Below, in pieces: positions 25,138-32,904 of a stretch of DNA of 45,319 nucleotides. The translations under genes and the position numbers were made by a program. The DNA is from an uncultured Aquimarina sp. (GTDB taxonomy: Bacteria; Bacteroidota; Bacteroidia; Flavobacteriales; Flavobacteriaceae). Within the stretch, counting starts at the first letter, position 1. Every line of letters begins with the position of its first letter. A model generated the notes under the pieces. That model was given only the letters and a program-made list of their open reading frames with translations, did no database searches and was not told the origin of the DNA. The DNA is taken from positions 1-45,319 of the forward strand of contig CANMTP010000023.1 of NCBI GenBank assembly GCA_947500845.1. The letters are read 5' to 3'.

Positions 25138-25921
25138 GTTGTAAGCAATACGAATGAATCTCTACTACAAATATTTACCACCCGAAAGATTAACGTATCT
25201 CGACAATGAGTTATTGAGATATACCCAACCGATTGACCTAAACGACCCTTTTGAATGCTTACCAAAAAAGCCATCCGAAAAGGAATTTACGGATATTATA
25301 AAAAAGGTATCTGAACTATTACCGAAAATGGGAATTCCTTTAAACGAAAATGCCGAAATATTGGAACTTGAAAAAATGTATCGTGAGGCTTATCAAAATG
25401 TAAATAACGATATTGGAATTTTATCCTTAACTAAAAAATGGAATAACACTTTGATGTGGGCACATTACACTAATTCACACAAAGGTTTTTGCGTAGGATT
25501 TGACCCAAAAGATGAATATTTTCAGAACTTTTTAAGTAGCCACCAAAAAAAATCTAAGACAATTATGGAAGTCGTTTATTCAGATAAAAGAGTTGAAATA
25601 CCAATGGAATTGAGTGAAAAGAAATTGAAATTTGAACCTTTTATTACAAAATCAACGGACTGGAAATACGAAGAAGAAGTTAGAGTAATTTCTACACTCA
25701 ATATGTCTGACAAAAAAATTGACTGTAATCCTGTAAATATTCATTTATTTAAAGTGCCACACAAGTCAATTAAGGAAATAGTTGCTGGAGCAAATATGGA
25801 CGAAAAAAATGAGGAATTAATAAAAGACTTTTGTACTAAAAATAAAATTGAATTCTATAAATCTAAAATATCGGATGAACAATTCAATATGCAAAGAGAA
25901 TAAAAAAGTACTGCTTACAAC
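25138..25921. mobile_element. Cassette 1: DUF2971 gene enclosed by inverted repeat GTTGTAAGCA
   Basis: GTTGTAAGCA at 25138-25147 and its exact reverse complement TGCTTACAAC at 25912-25921 enclose one gene tightly: the ATG is six bases inside the left repeat and the stop eight bases inside the right. The outer GTTGT/ACAAC half is shared with the next cassette, while the inner AAGCA is private to this one. No recombinase is present in the window. Interpretation as a mobile cassette is inference. Confidence 0.5.
25154..25903 (+). CDS. DUF2971 family protein
   Basis: 249 residues, soluble. The family core is clear: YKYLPPERLTYLDNELLRYT, LNDPFECLPKKP near residue 30, MWAHYTNSHKGFCVGFD (101-117), VVYSDKRVEI, then TKSTDWKYEEEVRVI (about 165-180). 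The molecular function of DUF2971 is not settled; members are frequent in variable and defence-type gene neighbourhoods, so a phage-defence or stress role is possible but not shown. A near-consensus -7 box (TATCTTTA, 25111) lies 36 bp upstream. It is tightly enclosed by a 10-bp inverted repeat. Confidence 0.85.
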   Translation: MNLYYKYLPPERLTYLDNELLRYTQPIDLNDPFECLPKKPSEKEFTDIIKKVSELLPKMGIPLNENAEILELEKMYREAYQNVNNDIGILSLTKKWNNTLMWAHYTNSHKGFCVGFDPKDEYFQNFLSSHQKKSKTIMEVVYSDKRVEIPMELSEKKLKFEPFITKSTDWKYEEEVRVISTLNMSDKKIDCNPVNIHLFKVPHKSIKEIVAGANMDEKNEELIKDFCTKNKIEFYKSKISDEQFNMQRE

Positions 25922-26109
25922 ACGGTGTATAAAACATAGCTAATAAGTGCTAAACCGAAAGGTTTGTGTATATTTAGAAAGTCCGCCAAATTTTTAATTT
26001 GGCTTTTAAAAAGAGAAAAATTAAAAACAAAATATAAAAATTCGGCTCTGTGTTAACCCGAAAAGTTAGTGTCTTTTTGCACGCTACGTTTCATACACAA
26101 GTCCGTTGT
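25917..26109. repeat. Intergenic hairpin element 1 between cassettes (about 193 bp)
   Basis: Outer arms ACAAC (25917-25921) and GTTGT (26105-26109) pair exactly. Inside, GTGTATAAAACATAGC (25925-25940) pairs with GCTACGTTTCATACAC (26083-26098) at 14 of 16 positions, then GTGC with GCAC (25947 and 26079). Two perfect inner hairpins follow: AAACC-GAAA-GGTTT (25952-25965) and GCCAAATT-TTT-AATTTGGC (25985-26003). Both long-arm mismatches become G-T (G-U) pairs on the bottom strand, so that strand folds better. The layout recalls integron attC sites, but core sequences differ. Confidence 0.6.
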
Positions 26110-27179
26110 CTATAATACCAAAGAAACATTATTTATTGAAAAAATAATCTAGAAAGACAAAAATATTAGTTCTAAAAATCATTAATCTAATAGTGCTTAT
26201 TTTATTTGCTAGTATTGGACTTAAGGTGCAGATCCATTTGAGGAAATGCAATCACTATATTATTGTTAGTAAAATTTTTATTGATTAATCTTCGAATGTC
26301 ACTTTTCATTTTTCCAATTCTAAAAATGTTAGCACTGAAAAATAAAAGTTGAAAATCTAATGATGAGCTTCCAAAATTTAACAAACGAGCTTCGATCAAT
26401 TTCTTATTGTGAATTTCGGGATGCTCAAAGGCACTTTTTTCTAAACTTTTAATCACAAAATCAACATCACTTCCATAAGCTACACCAACATTAATTTTAA
26501 AACGGGTTTGATGTGATTGATGACTCCAATTAATTACTTTACTGGTGGTAATCAAAGAATTTGGAATGATAATAGAAATATCATCCCTATTCATTGCTTT
26601 GGAAGTTCTTAAACCTATACTTTCAATTATAACTACATCATTATCAATTTCTAAAACATCTCCTACTTCTATAGAGCGTTCTGAAAGTAATATAATCCCA
26701 GATATTACATCGTTAAATGTTTGCTGTAATCCTAAACCAATACCCACTAATAATGCGGCCGAACCTGCTATTAATAAAGTAACTTTAATACCAATGGATT
26801 CTAAGACTAATGCAATTGCAATAATCCATACGATATATTTAATAATTTTTAATAAGGCATAGGTGCTTCCAGTATCTATTTTGCTAGATTTATTTTTACG
26901 GAAAAATGCTTTTTTAAGTACCCAAAGTATGAATTTAGTTACAACAATGATTACTAAAATACTAACCAATTGAGAAACTTTTAGTGTATAAGTCCGAAAA
27001 GTAAAGATTTCAGATTCTAAAATTTGATTTAATGTTTCCATTCTAATTTATAATTAACCGATCTATTTATCAGATTTAGTGCTTTGTTATAAGGTAGTTT
27101 AAATAAATTATCTTTATTACAATTTCTAACTATTTCTACAAAATTAACAAGAGACACCTGTAAAAGTACTATAGACAAC
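26105..27179. mobile_element. Cassette 2: MscS gene enclosed by inverted repeat GTTGTCTATA
   Basis: GTTGTCTATA at 26105-26114 and its exact reverse complement TATAGACAAC at 27170-27179 enclose only the MscS-type gene. The GTTGT half is the same as in cassette 1, the CTATA half is different, so each gene has its own matched ends. The left repeat overlaps the end of hairpin element 1 and the right one begins hairpin element 2. Mobility is inferred. Confidence 0.5.
26202..27041 (-). CDS. MscS-type mechanosensitive ion channel family protein
   Basis: 279 residues. Two membrane helices (about 22-45 and 62-82) precede the pore-lining helix and beta-domain: LLIAGSAALLVGIGLGLQQT, FNDVISGIILLSERSIEVGD (about 85-130), then the conserved GLRTSKAMNRDDISIIIPNS and a C-terminal alpha/beta domain. 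It releases solutes on osmotic downshock or has a related signalling role. Length matches the small-conductance family. Unlike its neighbours it lies on the minus strand, and the 10-bp repeat GTTGTCTATA brackets it on both sides (26105-26114 and, inverted, 27170-27179). Confidence 0.9.
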   Translation of the reverse strand: METLNQILESEIFTFRTYTLKVSQLVSILVIIVVTKFILWVLKKAFFRKNKSSKIDTGSTYALLKIIKYIVWIIAIALVLESIGIKVTLLIAGSAALLVGIGLGLQQTFNDVISGIILLSERSIEVGDVLEIDNDVVIIESIGLRTSKAMNRDDISIIIPNSLITTSKVINWSHQSHQTRFKINVGVAYGSDVDFVIKSLEKSAFEHPEIHNKKLIEARLLNFGSSSLDFQLLFFSANIFRIGKMKSDIRRLINKNFTNNNIVIAFPQMDLHLKSNTSK

Positions 27180-27303
27180 ACCGTGCATAATTAATTGCTT
27201 GAATACTGCCAACTTACGAGCATTCCTGCGGAATATTCTATCTGTAATTTATTTGCTAAATTAGTTGCTAAAACACGCAACGAAATCATACAAAAACACG
27301 GTA
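27175..27303. repeat. Intergenic hairpin element 2, diverged relative of element 1
   Basis: ACAACACCGTGCATAA at 27175-27190 resembles the ACAACACGGTGTATAA start of element 1. Its arm can pair with GCAACGAAATCATAC (27277-27291) and CACGGT (27297-27302): ACCGTG with CACGGT is exact, and TTGC with GCAA is exact with imperfect pairing between. An inner hairpin ATTCC-TGC-GGAAT lies at 27222-27234. It fills most of the 314-base gap between the MscS and AraC-type genes; no gene is seen there. Confidence 0.45.
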
Positions 27304-27355
27304 CCGGCAAGCTGAAAAAAGTAACTTTTCTGAAAAACAATGAATAAAATAACGA

Positions 27356-28486
27356 ATGGATAAAGTTAATTTACCAATTACTATAGCAGTAATTTCAATG
27401 TTCATTTCATTGTTTCTATCTTACTTTTTGGTCAAAGTAAAAACAGAACATAAATTAAGCAATCGTCTTTTTGCTCTGTTTTTACTTTTAACTACAATTG
27501 ATATAGGCGGAATTTTATTTGACCTCTTATATCATAGTCCTTCAAATACGGGAATGTTTAGAAACTTAATGACTTTCTTACAACTTCCCACTTTTTATTT
27601 ATATGTATTATCCGTCTGCTATTACGATTTTAAACTAAAACCAAAACATTTTATACATGTCGTTCCCTTTTTAATAGTAAACTTAGTATTACTACCTCGA
27701 TTCTATTCAGTAAATCTATATTCAAAAATTAGTTTTCTTGAAAACAACAGTAATATGCTAGAAATACAGTTTATTCACATTTTCTTACATATTCAAATCT
27801 TTGTATATATCATTGCCGTTTTTTCAATATTGAGAAAGGCAAAAAAAATCTATCTTGAAAATTATGCAGGAGCAAGCATTGAATCACTAAATTGGTTATT
27901 GCAGTTAACAGTTGCAATATCAGTATTTTATTTTATTGCACTTTTAAAAAATATATTCAAATTTACTAATTATCCGAACGTCTCTGAATGGCTAAAAATT
28001 GGACTTTTCGTATTTGAACTTATCATTATTAGTTGGTATTTGTATAAAGCATTGAATAACCCAAAGCTCTTTAGAAATATCGATTCAAAACTAAAACTTA
28101 TAAAGGATATTCATTCAAATAAAAAAAACACCGAGCCACCAACGGAAGAAATAAATTTTGAGTTATTGAAATTAAAAAAATATATGCATGAAAAAAAACC
28201 ATTTCTCAATCCTTCTTTGACTATTCAAGATATTTCTAATGACATTGAAATACCTACTCGGGATTTATCTCTTTTAATAAATCATAAGTTAGGTCAACAT
28301 TTTTTTGACTTTATTAACTCTTATCGGGTAGAAAATGCAATGGTCATTTTAAAAGATAATACCAAAAATAAGATGACAATTCTTGAAATTTTGTATGAAG
28401 TTGGTTTTAATTCAAAATCTTCCTTTAATACAGCTTTTAAAAAACATTGTGGTATCACACCTACCGAATATCGTAAATCATTATAA
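27356..28486 (+). CDS. AraC-family transcriptional regulator with N-terminal membrane domain
   Basis: 376 residues. About six to seven membrane helices cover 1-235 (for example TIAVISMFISLFLSYFLVKV and IAVSVFYFIALLKN-type segments). A linker and the AraC/XylS DNA-binding domain follow at about 265-376: LTIQDISNDIEIPTRDLSLL (first HTH), FFDFINSYRVENAM, and ILEILYEVGFNSKSSFNTAF with KHCGITPTEYRKSL (second HTH). Membrane-tethered AraC regulators are common in Flavobacteria and respond to an unknown signal. A beta-lactamase-fold gene follows, but a terminator separates them. Confidence 0.9.
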   Translation: MDKVNLPITIAVISMFISLFLSYFLVKVKTEHKLSNRLFALFLLLTTIDIGGILFDLLYHSPSNTGMFRNLMTFLQLPTFYLYVLSVCYYDFKLKPKHFIHVVPFLIVNLVLLPRFYSVNLYSKISFLENNSNMLEIQFIHIFLHIQIFVYIIAVFSILRKAKKIYLENYAGASIESLNWLLQLTVAISVFYFIALLKNIFKFTNYPNVSEWLKIGLFVFELIIISWYLYKALNNPKLFRNIDSKLKLIKDIHSNKKNTEPPTEEINFELLKLKKYMHEKKPFLNPSLTIQDISNDIEIPTRDLSLLINHKLGQHFFDFINSYRVENAMVILKDNTKNKMTILEILYEVGFNSKSSFNTAFKKHCGITPTEYRKSL

Positions 28487-28517
28487 TACGATGTTTTGAA
28501 AATAGTCGTACTTACTT

Positions 28518-28563
28518 AAAAAAGTCGAACGCATTTAATTGTAAAAATACGTTCGACTTTTTT
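28518..28563 (+). terminator. Rho-independent terminator after the AraC-type gene
   Basis: A 14-bp stem AAAAAAGTCGAACG (28518-28531) pairs with CGTTCGACTTTTTT (28550-28563) around an 18-base AT loop and ends in a T-run. It lies 30 bases after the AraC-type stop, so the serine hydrolase gene needs its own promoter. Confidence 0.8.
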
Positions 28564-28633
28564 TATTCGGTCGCGTAATGAATAATTCTTCCGCACATTC
28601 GTATCAAAATAAGTTTAATCTAAAAACGATACA

Positions 28634-29692
28634 ATGAAAAACGCATTTAAAATTTTGACTTTACTATTAATAATTAGCAATTATTCATACGGGCAGAATA
28701 TTTCTAAACGGATTGATTCAATTATAAAGAGTCACTACCACAATAATCAAGACATAGGAATAAGTGTTGGTTTTATTAAAAATAATGAAGAGTATTATAC
28801 AGCATTTGGTAAGCTGAATAAAGAAAGTAAAACCGACATCAATAAAAATTCAGTCTTTGAAATCGCTTCTATCACAAAAATTTTAACTTCAAATTTAATA
28901 GCACAAGCGGTTATTGAGAATAAAATAAATTTAGATGATTACATTGACGACTACCTACCCAAAGAATATGTTTTACATAAAAGTCTTGAAAATAAAATAA
29001 AAATATCTGATTTAGCTTCGCATCAATCTGGATTACCCGACTTAGATTTTAGAAAACTTATAGAGTTAAATTCACAACAACCCGTAAGCAGTGTTACTAA
29101 AAAAACATTAACCGATATTATCAATAATTGTAGTGAACTAATGGATTATGGCCAATATCGTTATTCTACAATTGGTTACACCTTACTTGGGCAAATATTA
29201 GAAAAGGTTTATAGCATGACATACGATGGAATTATTAGAGAAAAAATAATACAGCCTTTACAAATGACAAATACATTAACTACAGAATTTAATACAAAAA
29301 ATATAACGACTGGCTACAATCCTAATGGTGATATTCAAGAATTTTTCAAATGGAATATTACAGCATCGGCTGGGTTAGTAAAATCCAATGCTTCTGATAT
29401 GATTACATTTTTAAAAGAATTATTGAGACAAGAAAGTGAGATTTCAAAAGCTGCAGCAATAACCGAGAAAATATACTACAAAGATGAAAGTAGAGAAATG
29501 GGATTAGGCACAAACATAATGACAGATGATAAAAATACCATTTATTTAAAATCGGGCGATTCTATGGGACAATCTTCGATTATTTGTTACAACAGAGTTG
29601 GAAATTGGGGAATCATTATACTTCTAAATCAAAGAAACTCGAAAATGAGACAAAATTTATTAAATGAAATTTATGAAACAGTATTGAAATAA
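28634..29692 (+). CDS. Serine hydrolase of the beta-lactamase/penicillin-binding fold
   Basis: 352 residues with signal peptide (MKNAFKILTLLLIISNYSYG). The nucleophile motif SITK (SxxK) is at about 79-82 in VFEIASITKILTSN. The second motif is YSTIGYTLLGQ, with Thr in place of the more usual Asn of YxN. A KSGDS (K-S/T-G type) lies near residue 305. It is a class C-like periplasmic serine hydrolase or esterase; antibiotic hydrolysis cannot be assumed. It is probably part of the accessory region. Confidence 0.88.
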   Translation: MKNAFKILTLLLIISNYSYGQNISKRIDSIIKSHYHNNQDIGISVGFIKNNEEYYTAFGKLNKESKTDINKNSVFEIASITKILTSNLIAQAVIENKINLDDYIDDYLPKEYVLHKSLENKIKISDLASHQSGLPDLDFRKLIELNSQQPVSSVTKKTLTDIINNCSELMDYGQYRYSTIGYTLLGQILEKVYSMTYDGIIREKIIQPLQMTNTLTTEFNTKNITTGYNPNGDIQEFFKWNITASAGLVKSNASDMITFLKELLRQESEISKAAAITEKIYYKDESREMGLGTNIMTDDKNTIYLKSGDSMGQSSIICYNRVGNWGIIILLNQRNSKMRQNLLNEIYETVLK

Positions 29693-29717
29693 TCAAACAT
29701 ATTGAGATGGAATAAAG

Positions 29718-29757
29718 CCAGCCAGTAACACCTTATATAAACAATAAAGGCTTTGTT
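29718..29757. repeat. Possible third cassette boundary (degenerate)
   Basis: AGTAACACCTTATATAA at about 29724-29740 resembles the ACAACACCGTGCATAA and ACAACACGGTGTATAA starts of elements 1 and 2. It is followed by the hairpin CAATAAA-GGCTTTG-TTTATTG. The sequence before it, CCAGCCAGTAAC (29718-29729), is only loosely complementary to GGTACCGGCAAG (27300-27311) before the AraC-type gene, so an enclosing repeat for the AraC/hydrolase pair is uncertain. Confidence 0.3.
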
Positions 29758-29870
29758 TATTGCCCCAAAGCTGTAACCTTTCTGCCAAGTTAAATAAACC
29801 GAAGAAAACAATCGGACACTTTCCCCTTTGCTGCACTTACAGAATCACGCTAGCAAATATTCAATTCAAA

Positions 29871-30217
29871 ATGCGGTATTACTCTACGATGCTCCTAATT
29901 ATTTGTATACTACTTTCTTGTAAAAAGGGAAAAAAGATAGCAATACTTCTGAAATTGTAGATGTTCCAACCTTAGAATGGAGAAAAATTATTTCTAAGGA
30001 CAAAAGATCCAGAATTAAATTTCCCAATCAAGAAATTAAATATAATACATTAACTTAGATAGATGATTATGGAAAAGAGCAAGTTTGGACCGACACTGGA
30101 GATGGAAATCTATTCAACAAATCAATATATAAATTTCTGGATTCATTCGAATTCACAGAAGAGAACAAAAAACTTTTGTTAACAACGGTAGCCATTACAC
30201 AACTCCTTAAAAAGTAA
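29871..30217 (+). pseudogene. Decayed small lipoprotein gene
   Basis: An ATG at 29871 opens a lipoprotein signal (MRYYSTMLLIICILLSCKKG, lipobox Cys17). At the run GGGAAAAAAG (about 29924-29934) the frame breaks; shifting by one recovers DSNTSEIVDVPTLEWRKIIS and continues for some 40 codons to an in-frame TAG (30056-30058). The same frame then goes on (IDDYGKEQVWTDTGDGNLFN, then FEFTEENKKLLLTT) to TAA at 30215-30217. Two lesions show it is inactive. No family was recognised; it would have been a lipoprotein of about 115 residues. Confidence 0.65.
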
Positions 30218-30635
30218 CTATCGGACTCCACATCTTCGATGTAAGCAATGATTTATGTTGGTTATATTGTAATATGTTATGGACATAACGTGGTTCTAAA
30301 CGTCCTATTATAGGCCTTAGAATTGATCTTAATCCTAAAATAAGCACCTACTTGACTTTGTACGGTATCTCTAGCAAATTTCAAGTATGTTTTTGATTGT
30401 AGGCTATTAGAGTGGCTACTTTACATACTTTAAAATGCTTAAACAATACCCTAATCAAATTAAATCAATGTTAGGTTTTCACTATCTTGTGCAACAGCCA
30501 AAAAGGCTATAAGTAATTGCTTGTTCTCGCCTACCCTGAAAATTCTGTTGAAATTTTCAGCATGGTGTGTCCTTGTAGAGTTAAGTACTAACCCATGCAA
30601 CTGCTCATAGCTTAACATTATAGATAATTTTTAAG
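30218..30635. other. Non-coding stretch with a possible minus-strand remnant
   Basis: No intact gene. On the minus strand a stop-bounded frame (about 30422 down to 30277) reads TYLKFARDTVQSQVGAYFRI and continues KINSKAYNRTFRTTLCP; it has no start codon and no recognised family. A 9-bp hairpin CTGAAAATT/AATTTTCAG lies at 30536-30560. This looks like the eroded right edge of the accessory region before the amidase gene. Confidence 0.4.
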
Positions 30636-32174
30636 ATGATTAAATCAAAAGTATTATTTGTAATCCTACTCTTAGTAGTTGGATTTATGGGGTGCAAACC
30701 ATCAAAACCCATAGAAACTATTGACGTATCAGAACTGACCATAGCTGCGATACACCAGGCTTATCGAGAAGGAACTTATACTAGTAATCAATTGGTTACA
30801 GCTTATTTACAGAGGATTAAAAATATAGATAGCACTATAAACTCCATTACAACAATAAATCCAAAAGCGCTTGATATTGCTAACCAGCTGGATAAAGAAT
30901 ATCAGATAACAGGAATCCTGCGTCCATTACACGGAATTCCGATCATCGTAAAAGACAACATTAATACTGCCGGACTTCCAACTACAGCCGGGGCGCTGGC
31001 ATTAAAAGACTATATTCCGGATGAGGATGCTTTGATAATAAAAAAGCTCGTTGAGGCCGGTGCAATACTCATTGCCAAATCAAATATGGCCGAATGGGCC
31101 TTTAGCCCAATGCATACTGAAAGTTCGACAGCAGGAACGACAAGAAACCCATATAATATTACTTATGTTCCTGCAGGCTCAAGTGGTGGAACAGCAGCTT
31201 CTGTTGCCGCCAATTTTGGTACAATTGGACTTGGAACTGATACCGGAAACTCTATAAGAGGGCCTTCCTCTCATTGTGCTTTGGTCGGTTTTCGAACTAC
31301 ATTGGGACTCGTAAGTAGAAGTGCTATTGTACCTCTTTATTTAAGAAACGATGTTGTTGGCCCCATGTGTAGAACGGTTGAAGATGCTACCAAAGTGTTG
31401 GAGGTTATGGTAGGATATGATCCCAAGGATCCAATTACCAAAAACTCACAAGGCAAAATACCTGCCAACTATAGTGAGTTTCTCTTAAATGACGGGCTTG
31501 TAGATGCTAGAATAGGTGTGCTCAGGGAGTTAAGTGATGATGATCCACATCCTGAAATTAAAGCTTTGTTTGAAAAGGCTCTTTATCATTTGGATTCACT
31601 AGGCGCCACAGTAATTGATCCTGTGGTAATTCCTGATTTTTCGATAGTAAGGCAAAACCAATGGTGTGCATCCTTCCGCGAAGATATCGAAGATTTTCTC
31701 GCCAACTATGTACAAAGTGATTCTTTGAAATCGATCGAGAGCATTATACGAGCAGGAACCAATTCTGATTTTGCCAGAGATAGACTTGAAAGGAATGCAG
31801 CCAACAATGGTAGATGGGAAAACCCTGAAATTCCATGCTTAAGTGCTTACAAGGATTCTAAGCGTATTGCATTTCGTGAGGCCATTGAAAATGTTATGGA
31901 CTCTTTAAAGTTAGACGCCATTGTATATCCTTCTTGGAATCATCCACCTGCCAGGATTGATTTCTACCAGCAGGAATACAAAGGAGATAACAGTCAGATC
32001 ATAAGCCCACACACTGGGCAGCCGGCTTTCACGGTTCCAATGGGTTATACCAATAAGACCTTACCAGCCGGATTACAGTTTTTGGGTAGGATGTACGATG
32101 AGCCAACGTTGATTCGATTGACTTACTCTTATGAACAAGGAACAAAACATAGAAGGGCACCTAACTTGCAATAA
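30636..32174 (+). CDS. Amidase-signature family lipoprotein
   Basis: 512 residues. A lipoprotein signal has lipobox Cys20 (GFMGC). The Ser-cisSer-Lys triad of amidase-signature enzymes is visible: Lys106 (IIVKDNINTAG), the GSSGG block with cis-Ser (181-185) and nucleophile Ser206 in GLGTDTGNSIRGP. The residue before Ser206 is Asn where GTDTGGS is usual. It hydrolyses an unknown amide outside the cytoplasm; GatA is excluded by the lipoprotein signal and the absence of gatB/gatC. The gene lies just right of the accessory region and appears intact. Confidence 0.9.
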   Translation: MIKSKVLFVILLLVVGFMGCKPSKPIETIDVSELTIAAIHQAYREGTYTSNQLVTAYLQRIKNIDSTINSITTINPKALDIANQLDKEYQITGILRPLHGIPIIVKDNINTAGLPTTAGALALKDYIPDEDALIIKKLVEAGAILIAKSNMAEWAFSPMHTESSTAGTTRNPYNITYVPAGSSGGTAASVAANFGTIGLGTDTGNSIRGPSSHCALVGFRTTLGLVSRSAIVPLYLRNDVVGPMCRTVEDATKVLEVMVGYDPKDPITKNSQGKIPANYSEFLLNDGLVDARIGVLRELSDDDPHPEIKALFEKALYHLDSLGATVIDPVVIPDFSIVRQNQWCASFREDIEDFLANYVQSDSLKSIESIIRAGTNSDFARDRLERNAANNGRWENPEIPCLSAYKDSKRIAFREAIENVMDSLKLDAIVYPSWNHPPARIDFYQQEYKGDNSQIISPHTGQPAFTVPMGYTNKTLPAGLQFLGRMYDEPTLIRLTYSYEQGTKHRRAPNLQ

Positions 32175-32324
32175 GTTCTCACAAAAGGCAACATTCATTA
32201 AAAATATAGCATTTGACATTTCATCCCCAAATTTCTACAATTGGGTAAAAAGCTTTATTAAAAGCGTAGGGTTTTATAGACATTTGAATCATCAAAAATC
32301 AAATAACTATAAAATTATACACGT

Positions 32325-32747
32325 ATGAAAACTCTAGCATTATTAGTCGCCATGTTTATCTCCAACTTTTTTATCCAGGCACAAGAAGAAATCAAGGGTG
32401 TTACTATAACGGTAACCGTACCTAATGTAACCAGCTCTGAAGGTGAAATACTTTTTGGTTTATATAATGAAAATACGTTTATGAAAGCTGCTCCTTTAAA
32501 AGGCGAAAAAAGCAGTATTCAAGATGGAACTGCAACAATAAGCTTCAAAAATGTCCCGGAAGGAGTTTTTGCCATCTCATGTTTTCATGATAAAAATGGA
32601 AATAACAGAATGGATTTTGAGGAGAATGGTATGCCAAAAGAAAGCTACGGAGTATCAAATAACAACATGAGTTATGGGCCTCCAATGTGGAGTGATGCAA
32701 AATTTGAAGTAGGTTCTGAGGACTTAGAACTTGAAATTAGAATGTAA
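32325..32747 (+). CDS. DUF2141 family exported protein (second copy)
   Basis: 140 residues with signal peptide MKTLALLVAMFISNFFIQAQ. It has the complete DUF2141 pattern: GEILFGLYNENTF, VPEGVFAISCFHDKNGNNRM, then the SYGVSNNNMSYGPPMWSDAK end. The loop DKNGNNRMD has Asp/Asn spacing like a calcium-binding loop (inference). It is the same length as the copy at 10571-10993 and about half its residues appear to match. It is followed by its own terminator and is not near a TonB receptor. Confidence 0.87.
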   Translation: MKTLALLVAMFISNFFIQAQEEIKGVTITVTVPNVTSSEGEILFGLYNENTFMKAAPLKGEKSSIQDGTATISFKNVPEGVFAISCFHDKNGNNRMDFEENGMPKESYGVSNNNMSYGPPMWSDAKFEVGSEDLELEIRM

Positions 32748-32774
32748 GAATAGGTAAAAATCCTAAATCAAAAA

Positions 32775-32807
32775 AAAAGAATTGTACTTTAACGGTACAG
32801 TTCTTTT
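32775..32807 (+). terminator. Terminator after the second DUF2141 gene
   Basis: AAAAGAATTGTAC (32775-32787) pairs with GTACAGTTCTTTT (32795-32807), with one G-U pair and a 7-base loop, followed by CTTTTTC. It lies 28 bases after the DUF2141 stop. Confidence 0.75.
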
Positions 32808-32878
32808 CTTTTTCTAACTCTTTGATAGATAAAATGAATTTTTAGTAAATAATTAATAAGTATTATCGATAGCTTTCA

Positions 32879-32886
32879 TATTTTTG
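32879..32886 (+). promoter_or_regulatory. -7 promoter box of oxyR
   Basis: TATTTTTG at 32879-32886 is an exact TAnnTTTG match 18 bases before the oxyR ATG, giving a very short leader. No -33 TTTG was found at the usual distance. Confidence 0.45.
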
Positions 32887-32904
32887 TTGCCCTAAAAACA
32901 ACAA

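Noticed and set aside
25138..27303. Classical integron
   Set aside because: No integrase gene, and the outer bases do not fit the attC core sites GTTRRRY/RYYYAAC; the private matched ends enclose the genes rather than the hairpins.
28634..29692. Antibiotic-resistance beta-lactamase
   Set aside because: The fold is shared with many esterases and peptidases, and the YxN motif is altered; resistance cannot be claimed.
30636..32174. GatA subunit of the amidotransferase
   Set aside because: It has a lipoprotein signal and no gatB or gatC neighbours, so it acts outside the cytoplasm.
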